From positions 1,165,927 through 1,227,926 of the forward strand of contig NW_019775857.1 in NCBI RefSeq assembly GCF_001039355.2: a stretch of 62,000 nt of DNA, read 5' to 3'. Shown here one piece after another: positions 1-15,000 of this stretch. A program made the position numbers and the translations under genes. Within the stretch, counting starts at the first letter, position 1, and every line of letters begins with the position of its first letter. Under the pieces are notes generated by a model. It saw only the letters and a program-made list of their open reading frames with translations, had not been told where the DNA came from and searched no databases. Source of the DNA: Lingula anatina (taxonomy: Eukaryota; Brachiopoda; Lingulata; Lingulida; Lingulidae).

Positions 1-208
1 TGACTTCCTATTCAAGTTCAATAGAAACTATGGACCTATCTCTGCCAGTTTTGGAGATAAAAGGGAAGCAAAATTTGCAAAGTTCAGTTCATGGTGAAAA
101 GTAGGTCAAAGGTCAATTTTAAGGTCACATGTAGATTGCCAGTATATGACTTCCTATTCAACTGTCCACTGGTATTGTCAATGAAGTGCATTGGTTTTCA
201 TTTGCAGG
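1..208 (+). other. intron end upstream of the helicase exon, with a short direct repeat
   Basis: This stretch is non-coding and ends in a good splice acceptor (pyrimidine-rich, TTTGCAG at about 202-208) that opens the helicase reading frame. The 15-base string TGACTTCCTATTCAA occurs at 1-15 and again at 147-161, so part of this intron looks like a degenerate tandem repeat with a period near 146. The left window edge cuts it. Confidence 0.45.
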
Positions 209-2343
209 TACAGCAAACAATTGGGGAAAAACACTGCAACAAGGCATCAGATACCATTAGTCCGGGCATTTGCAATTACAATTCACAAGAGCCAGGGGAT
301 TACTTTGGACAGTGCTGTTATTGATGCAAGGTGTGCCTTTAAACATGGTCAGGTGAGTGTGGCAGTCGGCCGGGTCAGGAAACCGGAAGATGTACAACTG
401 GTGAACTACAATTCTCACAAGTGCCCAGTCCCTCCAATTGAAATAGTACAGTTTTATGAGACATTTGATACAGTTGGTGTTCTACCAGGTGAGGATTTAT
501 CTTGCTGTAGAGTTGAATACAAAGTATGTGAGACACCCTTAATACCATTAGCACCTATCATAGAAGAGCTAGATAAGGGAGAAGAATGGGAGGAAGAAGA
601 CGAAGAGCACTTCTATCGATCTGTGGAAGAATTTTTAACTGAAGATGTGGCTGATGTGCAGCCATTGCCACATGAGTTGCAGATTGACCCCCCCATTGAC
701 ACTGAAGCAATTCTAAATAGTATCTGTGTGCCAAATCCAGAGACAAAGCAACAGGCTGACTTGAATGCTGCTGTAGACACAATTTCACTCACTCCTGAAT
801 TAGAAGTTTTTGTGAAGAAAGTCTGGTATAACATTCACAATGCTTATGAAGAAACATGTTCACATGTTCAAACAACGTCCCATTTTACAGCTTTTTTTTT
901 CAAAAATCCACAAATACATTACTGGACACAATTACATGCAGTCTACATTGAATGTTGCTCAAAGCGATAGTGAACGTCGGGTGTGCAGTCTGGTTGTTGA
1001 TGCCCTTCGACAAGAATACTTGAAAAGGAAATCTGCAGGGTTGGACAAGCCATCCACAAGTGAAAGTGGCAATATTACAAATATGTCTGTAGAGGGGGCA
1101 GGTGCTGTTCGTTATTTGGCTGGAAGAACAATAGCAAAACTTCGTAAAAAATGGATAAAGAAAATCACCAGGGATATGTATAGTAAAAAGGTTCAACTGC
1201 AGACATCAGATCTACGTTTGATAGTAACCATGTTACGACATCTAGAAGAAAAATATGAAGTCCTGCGAGAAAAGTCTGCATATCAGACATCTTTGCAGTC
1301 AATTGAAAGAAGGCAGTATGCTGGTGGTGGACTAGCCCATGTGCGTGACAGTGTTTTTGAATTTTTTTATTGCCCTTGAGATGGACAGGAAGAGGATTCA
1401 AAATACACAGCTGTTTCATGAATCTGGAGCAAATGTCTTACAACACTCTGTTCAGTTATTGTTGCATAACAAAGAACTCTTAGCACATTGGACTTCACTT
1501 TTTGTGGACTATCAGTTAGTTGAAGTGCATGCTGATTATGAAGTCCACAGTTCTCTTCTTACCAATTTTGACATTGTAAGAGATGTACTAGAATCTGTCA
1601 TTAAGAAATCAACATTGCTGTGTGATCTGTTTCACCAAGTGGTCACTGCCTACATGATGGTAGCAAACAATGCATACCGTAAAGAGATTATTCAGGAATT
1701 AGGAAAGAAAAAAACTCTCCAACTTCGTCATGCTATCTTCCAGAAGAAGAAGGAAGCAGCACAGAAAGCCAAAAAAACTGAAGTCACAATGGAAGACATG
1801 CGTAGCGACATTTCCAAAGGTAAAGTTCACACACTTTCTCGACTTAAGGCACTGCTGGTGCTGGATCCTGACCTTTTTGCTACTAATCGCTGGAAACGGA
1901 AAGAACTGTTGACATTGGCTAAAGCTTGTGGGCTTCCGTACACTAATAGAATGACTGTCAGGCAGTTACAAGAACTGTTGAGCAAGGAAATTCCTTCATT
2001 GGTGGAGGTGCCTTATGAGGAGCTGATGGATGATGACTATGAACCTCCCTCCAAGAAAGCTAAATCTGCAACTGGCAAAGGGAAGGGAAAGGGCAAAGGG
2101 AAAGGCAAAAGCTCTTCTGTACCAGTTGTGGCTGAAGCGTCAGGTAGCAACATACAATCTGAACAGGAAGAGGATTTTTGCTATAAGTGCAGAAGTGACC
2201 ATGAGGGGACTTGGGTGCAATGCGACTCATGTGACAAATGGTTTCATTCTAAATGTGCCAAACTGACAGAACAAACTTACCAACAACTTATAGACAATGA
2301 AGCTAAATGGTTTTGTGATGCCTGTGAGGAAACCAGTTCATAG
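209..2343 (+). CDS. PIF1-type helicase C-terminal part with SAP-like segment and PHD finger (frameshifted, 5' truncated)
   Basis: Three overlapping reading frames (about 209-900, 900-1365, 1365-2343) read as one protein of about 710 residues. The first carries the last motifs of a PIF1/RecD-like superfamily 1B helicase: TIHKSQGITLD, then a GQVSVAVGRVR block matching the usual 'VALSRV' motif. An acidic linker follows. The middle frame has a Lys/Arg-rich segment (RYLAGRTIAKLRKKW). The last frame has a helical SAP-like segment near 1887-1980, a GK repeat near 2077-2110 and a Cys4-His-Cys3 PHD finger at 2179-2325 (CYKC...CDSC...HSKC...CDAC). The Walker A part of the helicase lies left of the window. 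Both frame changes fall in T runs (T9 at 892-900, T7 at 1362-1368) and each needs a +1 shift, so an extra T in each would explain them; decay or sequencing error are equally possible. Such proteins are typical of helicase-bearing transposons. The family is unassigned and a host role is not excluded. Confidence 0.6.
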
Positions 2344-2380
2344 TTCAATGAATTTGAAAACAAATCAAGTGAACATCCAT

Positions 2381-2917
2381 TTACAGAAGTCTAGGCCTTT
2401 TTGCACGGAATGGCTGTTTCACATGCATTTTATATGGAAGTGCAGAGTAGCCAGCTTTTGAGCAAGACTGGACGTTACACTTTTTTGACTGAGCCCCCTG
2501 GTTTATAATGATGGTATTCACAGCCTTGCAGTACTGCAAATAGGTCGGATTGGCATTGGCCCCATTGCACATAGCCCTTTGTGAAGAAAAGAAATTTTCT
2601 ACCAGGTCAGAGTTCAATCGGGCTGGAACAACATAAGTGGAAGGGAATCTCAGCAATTTGTTGTCAACATAAGAAATAAATCCTAAAATAGATGATGACA
2701 AATCATCCCTGGTTTGATGGGAGAAGAGGTGCTTCTGGTCGTTTGTATTTGTCACCCATTTCTCGAACCAATCCCATACGGATCTTAATGTGGCCAGACG
2801 TTCATCCCCTCTGTCCTTTATTGGTCTGAGGTCATGTATGATTGAGATAAATTTACTTGTCTGTTCAAGTAAAGCAATTGTGCCTCTTAAATCTGTTGGG
2901 ACAACCTTTGAGTATGC
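2381..2917 (-). CDS. transposase C-terminal exon, P-element/THAP9-like
   Basis: This is a 178-codon open exon on the minus strand. It starts after an acceptor (TTTTCAG ending at 2918) and ends at a stop at 2381-2383. Visible landmarks are a long helical stretch with HDLRPIKDRG and WDWFEKW, then RLNSDLVENFFSSQR followed by ANPTYLQY. The block 'LN.D.VENFF..QR...G....P...QY' resembles the C-terminal end of P-element/THAP9-type transposases, where it belongs to the RNase-H-like catalytic fold. Upstream exons (zinc finger, first catalytic residues) are not found in 2918-3895. It converges on the helicase frame with only 37 bp between stop codons. The alternative is another RNase-H-fold DNA transposase family. 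The family call comes from recalled motif shape, not a search. Confidence 0.5.
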   Translation of the reverse strand, partial: AYSKVVPTDLRGTIALLEQTSKFISIIHDLRPIKDRGDERLATLRSVWDWFEKWVTNTNDQKHLFSHQTRDDLSSSILGFISYVDNKLLRFPSTYVVPARLNSDLVENFFSSQRAMCNGANANPTYLQYCKAVNTIIINQGAQSKKCNVQSCSKAGYSALPYKMHVKQPFRAKRPRLL

Positions 2918-3895
2918 CTGAAAATATAAAAACAGCTCTGCTACAGTTACTGGTTGTGCTCATAATTCGCGCGACAATCCGTATGCGTATACTACATGTA
3001 CGTATTAACTGTGTACTGACGCCCCCTGAGAGACAATGGGTTGTTTTGATAAACGACAAAAGCCTGTGCGGGTAGCAAACAATAGCGACGTGGACTCATA
3101 CAGGGCCTAAGCGCACAGGGGGAGGAGCGCATATGTAAATTTTTGTACGGGTGATCCTTGGAGACCGGAGTTCGTCCTCGCCAAGCGCGGCAGGGTGTTA
3201 ATTGATGCGCGCTATAATCCGACTTAATGAACGCCTTTTAACATCGCGGTATTGCACTGTGCTTTAGGCTGAATGCCCACATCCCCACCGTGTTCTCTTG
3301 GATTGATGCTTGCTCCCTTCTTAAAACCGGGGACTGGGCTTCATGAATTTGATGCGGTGATTATTTTCGGTAGATTCTAAAATGGATTTATCAACATCGT
3401 TTTTTTTTTTTTTTGTGGACCCTTATTGTTAATAGTGATTTCATAACACTAATGTACTTTGGACTTATTCGTTATCGTAGATGTTATAGCCCCGAACATT
3501 GGAAAGGGGTTAGCATGCAATTTACAGAAATTGACAAGGCGTCTTTTAGAGCGTATCCATTGATTTTTAGCAGCTTACACGTCATGTTGTAGACAGCAAA
3601 ATTGATACCTATATAAATCTTAGTAACTGCATTGTTGCGTGGCCATAAGCTATGCTGGTTATATTAATATCGTTAAAGGTTGTCAACACACCACCACATT
3701 CAACACTTAATATAATAATTTAATTTCTAATAATTTAAATCTTATCACGTTAACTGATAACATTTATTTTCAATACACAATCGTTTAAGTTGCCAAAGGT
3801 CACTCGGCAGGGTTGGTGCACTAGTATACCCAGTACCAGTAGGTTTATAATGCTACACATGGAATTAAAAATATTATTTACTTTTTTTCTTTCAG
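2918..3895. other. non-coding stretch between transposase fragments
   Basis: I see no convincing exon here. At 3070-3250 it becomes richer in GC and CpG than its surroundings, which could be the promoter or 5' end of the minus-strand transposase or an old element end. A T16 run lies near 3400. The stretch 3640-3890 is AT-rich and ends in the pyrimidine tract and acceptor of the Tc1-like exon at 3896. Confidence 0.35.
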
Positions 3896-4519
3896 ACGAG
3901 TGCACTGTCCAGATGGACTCGAATGGAAGATACGTTTTTCGAAGAGTGTTGCGTGACGCAGATGGCAATGACATTAGTGAGCCCCCTCCCTTACGACCGA
4001 GACCCAAACATCCATACAAAATTCATGTTTGGGCAGGTAAGTTGCAAACCTGAGCACTGTTGTGAAAAGAGCGGTGTCTTAGAAAAGCTGAATGACGCCT
4101 GTAAAATTTAATTTGATCACGAAACTTTATTTGTGTACATTCTTTCATATTTGTGTACGTTCTTCATATGCTTTCAGCATTTTTTGAACAGTAATATTAT
4201 TGCGTGTTGCAATCATGGTAAACAGCCTAGGAACCAAATTGAAATATACTGTACATGTGGTATTTTACAGGTATTTCCAAGAGGGGAGCCACTGAAATTG
4301 CTCTTTTCACCGGCACCATGGATAGCGTGAGGTACCAAGACATCTTAGAAGCTGCCCTTTTGCCATTTATCAGACAGAGGTAAGGGCGAAATTAGGTAGC
4401 CTATATGACGACAATATTTTAGTCCTGGCTTGCATTCTTTTAGGTTCCCACTAGGACATCGATTTTTGCGCTTTTTGACGACAGCGGAATGCCAAGACAT
4501 CTTAGAAGCTGCCCATTAA
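3896..4519 (+). pseudogene. Tc1/mariner-like transposase catalytic exons (decayed)
   Basis: Three exons join in phase: 3896-4036, 4271-4379 and 4444-4519. The first opens with the DE of the usual 'SDE' first catalytic acid (DECTVQMDSNGR) and ends in KIHVWAG. The second has the family block ISKRGATEIALFTGTMDS with a YQDILEAALLPFI helix. The third begins FPLGHRF, matching 'FPDGHRFMQDNDPKHTS', but the second catalytic Asp region is missing: the frame runs into a copy of the YQDILEAA segment and stops. The string CCAAGACATCTTAGAAGCTGCCC occurs in both exon 2 (about 4336) and exon 3 (about 4493), so an internal duplication replaced the catalytic part. The splice sites are clean (GTAAG, TTTTACAG, TTTTAG). 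No HTH exon lies upstream on this strand. Confidence 0.65.
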
Positions 4520-5023
4520 TTACATTCACACTGTCCAGAGCTGCAACAATATACTGGTAGCTGGTATTGGTTAGCTTAGTGATGAAAAGGTGTAGTATTC
4601 ATAAATGTGTTAAAACTACTTTCCCTTTGCGAGAGAAACACAATTAACAATTTCTCTATTTAAATAATTGCGGTTCACTCACTGATAAAGCTAAATCACG
4701 ATATCAATACGATGTATGCATAAATATTAAGTAGATCGCTCCTCTGTTACTTTTACGTAATTTTTTACGTAATCTTTTACGAGAGTCTGTGTAACAGAAA
4801 GTCCGCTTATATTTAGTTACAAAGAGCAGGTTAGCCTGATCTAAGTGAGACAAAATCTCAGGCAAGGCTTACTGGTAAATGTACATAAAAATGGGAAGCA
4901 GACTCTCTGTCAAGTTACATCGGGACCGTATGTGTCAAATGAATTTCATGATTGCTCAAATAGTACATCTGGAACTTAAGGCATAAGCCGACCTTAAAAG
5001 TGAAAGTTACTTAGATCTCTTAC
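4520..5023. other. non-coding stretch inside the Tc1-like cluster
   Basis: No exon or structured repeat was recognised. Several TTTTACGTAA-like strings lie near 4748-4780. It separates plus-strand catalytic exons from an oppositely oriented HTH exon of the same transposase class. Confidence 0.35.
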
Positions 5024-5420
5024 CTGTTCGCTCTTGCAATATATCCCTTAATTGCAAAGAGTTCATTTCACGGTTGTTGGTCATCTCAAGATTAACAATG
5101 GCGCTATGTTCATCTGTAAACTGAGCTCTTCTTCCTGATCTCGGACGATCAGCAAGACCGTGTCCCTCTTCGAACCTTTGTAGGAAACGGTATATTGTAC
5201 TTCGGTAGCAAGACACGTTTTCGTCAGCCAACTGCCGTTGAATATCCCCTATGCTTACTCCATTTTCCCGTAAAACCACGATANCCGGAGCCGGCGGAAC
5301 ATACGGGTCGGGACTAAAACCATGTGTACCGCCAGCGCCTACGCTGGTGGTACAACAAGCCAGTAATGCTGCACTCATGCAGTAAAGTCTGACTAATTTC
5401 CCTGATACCATTTCATACAA
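5024..5420 (-). CDS. Tc1-like transposase N-terminal helix-turn-helix exon
   Basis: The minus-strand frame encodes a paired-type DNA-binding region of Tc1-like transposases: a first helix around VVLRENGVSIGDIQRQL, a recognition helix around CYRSTIYRFLQRF, then the GRPR-type linker DRPRSGRRAQFTDE and the start of a second helix-turn-helix. It ends at a donor (ACAG|GTAAGA) at 5024. Catalytic exons should follow at lower coordinates on minus, but none is there; the only catalytic exons (3896-4519) are on plus. One base is ambiguous (N near 5284), and the residues before the HTH (alanine- and proline-rich) are unlike the family, so the true start is unknown. It may be half of a gene split by inversion or a separate copy. 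Confidence 0.6.
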
Positions 5421-5649
5421 ATGGAACCTTGTTAACTATATATACAGCTCTGATTTTTAATGTGAATGTTTTAATAGTCAATAAGTGCATTCTCAATTAT
5501 TTTCAGTTTCCTTTTTTCTATTTTAGCAACTTTCAATATTATTTCCTTCTTCAGTAAAAAAATAAAAATAATATTCAAAGCGGAAAGCTTTACAACCTTT
5601 AAAATAAAAATAATTGCTCCACAAATATGCTTCAAAAGTGTAAAATCAC

Positions 5650-11757
<6,108 letters not shown>

Positions 11758-12096
11758 TTTTTTCGCGCTGCACGAAATCTCGCAGTGTCACGTTTGAGTT
11801 TTAATGGGGGAGGGACGATGAAATTTTATCTCAACATTTTAAGTTTTATCAATTTGATTCTTGGCATGGATGTTACGAAAATAAGAAATAAAATACCATC
11901 AGATATATATGTTAAAAATTCCCGAAAGATGAGAAAATATGATTACAACACTCGTACAATATTTTTTTTTTCTGAACCATCTCCCCAAAAACACTGAATG
12001 TAAACAAACCAAGATGGTGGATCTGGCTGTCGGCACGTCAGCTGCCAAATGATATAGATATTTGCTTTGAACAGACACAGAAGAAAAGAAATCAAG
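11758..12096. promoter_or_regulatory. bidirectional promoter region SMC5 / VPS45
   Basis: The SMC5 start codon (minus, 11757) and the VPS45 start codon (plus, 12097) are separated by 339 bp, so the 5' UTRs and promoters of both genes must fit here unless first exons are elsewhere. A CCAAGATGGTGG string at about 12009 resembles a YY1-type initiator element. No TATA box was identified. The head-to-head layout suggests shared regulation; this is inferred from spacing only. Confidence 0.6.
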
Positions 12097-15000
12097 ATGA
12101 ATGTGGTTCTGGCTGTGAAGCAGTATGTCACCAAGATGGTTGATGACAGTGGGCAGGGCATGAAGGTGCTACTGATGGACAAGGAAACGGTAAATATATA
12201 TATATAATATTACAAAGCAGAATCTGAGGAAGTATTTGATTTATAATATATACTATATTCTAATGAGTCGTCTGTATGATGAGAAAACATCACAAGCACA
12301 GTGCTTGTTCGTTGGATCAAAACAATTTATACAATGATATATTAAAAGTTAACTTCCAATTTTCCAATCAGTTCGTTATTGATGGAAAATAGATTTAATG
12401 CAATGTATAGTCTCTTTTTTATTTCTTCAGACAAGCATTGTGAGCATGGTTTATGCCCAGTCAGAGATCTTACAGAAGGAGGTGTACCTGTTCGAGAGGA
12501 TTGACTCTAGTGCAAGAGAAACAATGAAACATCTAAAATGTGTATGCTTTTTGCGGCCCACAAAAGAAAATGTTGACCTTCTTCAACAAGAGCTACGGTC
12601 ACCAAAATATGGATTATATTTTATTTGTAAGTAACATAAATGGTGAGCATTGAGCATGAAAGGACCAACATATTCTATTCCAAATTTGTACATTTAAATA
12701 TAGTATGCCCTTGGACTGAGACATTTCCGTTTTTATGTTTAACTTAGTAATTCCCTTAGAGTAAGAGCATTAAAATCAGTTGTTTCATTTCAGTAATTGG
12801 ATATTTAGGATTATCACAATCCAGCTGAAACTTCATTTCAGATTTTTCAAATGTGATAAGTAGGCAGGATGTCAAGGTATTAGCTGAAGCAGATGACCAG
12901 GAAGTTGTAAGAGAAGTCCAGGTAAATGTTTTGATGTTAGCATACATTAGAAAGATTACTCAGTAGTTTAACTGCTGACAAATGTCAAACTTGTTTGATA
13001 TTAGTTGTGAACATTTGTTTGATCATAAAGTGCACCTGAGTTATTATCAGTTGTTTTCACCAGTAATTTAGGTGAGTTAACTTAGGTCACCAGTACTCTG
13101 AAGATAATAATGATGAAATGGTGTCATTGCTGTGAGAGAAAAATTGGGTTTAAAATAAGTCTGATGGTGTCTTCGTGTTATACAGTTCAGATTTTGCCAG
13201 TGCAGATAAAACTGATGGAAATTATTTGTCTCTCTACTAGTATATGCATCTTTTTTTTTCATTAATCTAGGAATTCTATGGCGACTATGTAGCAGTCAGT
13301 CCACACTTATTTTCTTTCAACATAGTAGGCCATTGTCAGGTAAGATCTTCCTCCAGTTATCAATTATAAAGGTGTTCATGTCATTACTGTGATATGCATT
13401 CTATCAGAAGAATAACACAGTGCAAATTTCATTGTAAGACATAACTTTCATTTATTTTTTTATTTATTTTAGGGTGGAGGAGAGCTGTTTAGATTGTTTG
13501 ATAATCAGAATAGCCCTTGACCTGCTTGTTCTCATCTCATTTTTTATTTTCATTAACAACTTTTTTGGTTGTTTGATTATCAAGTGACTTCTTCTACAGG
13601 GCAACAACTGGGTGACCCCAGCTCTGACCCGCAGTGTCCAAGGCCTGACTGCAGTGTTGCTATCTTTAAAGAAATGTCCCATGATACGCTTCCAGAATTC
13701 TTCTGAGATGGCGAGGAGAATGGCAGACAATGTTAGGGTGAGTGTCTTGATTACATTACATCATTTGACTGCAAATTAAAAAGAAGCTGTATAAATGAAC
13801 TTTTTAATCAGGAATAAGTTATTAAAGGAAATTAAACATTAGTTTAACTGACTGTGATAACATTAGTGATTTTATACTTTTTACAGCAAGTGATATCAAA
13901 AGAAGCTTCTTTGTTTGACTTTCGAAGGACAGACGTCCCACCAGTTTTACTCATATTAGACAGAAGGGATGATCCAGTCACTCCACTGCTAAATCAGGCA
14001 AGTGCATGGAAATTTATATTTTGTAACATAAAGCACCCATGATAGGTATGTATGGCTACTTGGCTATGGCTATGATTTCCTGGAATTAAGTGATAACCAT
14101 GACCCAACAGACTGATCATCTGTTTTCTGTTCTAGTGGACGTACCAGGCCATGGTCCATGAACTCCTAGAAATAAGCAACAACCGTATTAGCTTGGCCTC
14201 AGTCCCAGGCATAAGTAAAGAATTGAAGGAAGTGGTGCTCTCTGCTGAACATGATGAATTTTATGCCAATGTGAGAACAAGTTGTGCTTTGATTTGGCAA
14301 TGAGTTTTAAATGAAGCAGTTGCTTTGTTATGATCAAAGAGGGATCTTTTGGTAAAGATAACTTTTGTCGGGTAACTTTTTTTGCATTGATAAGTTTGTT
14401 TTAAAGTGTGAATTGTAGTCTTGCTCTAAGAATTAAGGAAATGTTTATAGAAGTTCTAGTTACAATGTTGATTTTTTCACATTTGAGTGAGATTTTGACA
14501 AATATGTCTTTGTAGAATATGTATGCCAATTTTGGTGAAATAGGAGTTAATATCAAAACCCTAATGGAAGAGTTCCAGAAGAAATCTCAGGGCCAGTCAA
14601 AAGTGGAATCCATACAAGACATGAAGGTTTGTTCTTTACCAGACATTGTGAATCCAGTGTTTTAATGTCCTTTTATAACTTACAGCAAAGTCATGAGATC
14701 AGAAGCGATACGATATACATATTATATGTAAGTTGTTTAAGATGTGGAAGATGGAAATGGGAAAAGTAGTTTCAGAGATTTGATAATATTTTGACAAGTC
14801 TTCTATTCCTTTTCTTTTTTTTAGGCATTTTTGGAAAACTATCCCCAGTTTAAGAAAATGTCTGGCACGGTTTCCAAGCATGTGACAGTAGTAGGTGAAT
14901 TGAGTAGACTTGTTGGTGCTCACAATTTATTGGAAGTATCTGAGACTGAACAGGAACTGGTCTGTCAAGGTGATCACTCACTGGCACTTCAGGTAAGCAT

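Larger units (their letters stand above)
1..2917. mobile_element. candidate composite mobile element: helicase/PHD protein plus transposase, tail to tail
   Basis: Two proteins of transposon character lie in convergent orientation with almost no gap: a PIF1-type helicase with SAP-like and PHD segments on plus, and a transposase C-terminal exon on minus. The arrangement could be one large DNA transposon or one element nested beside another. No terminal inverted repeat or target duplication can be defined, because the left end lies outside the window and no right end was recognised between 2918 and 3895. Confidence 0.35.

Noticed and set aside
13472-13520. Possible exon after TTTTAG in a VPS45 intron (GGTGGAGGAGAGCTG)
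   Set aside because: VPS45 exons 4 and 5 join exactly (GHCQ to GNNW) without it and no homologous residues exist at this place.
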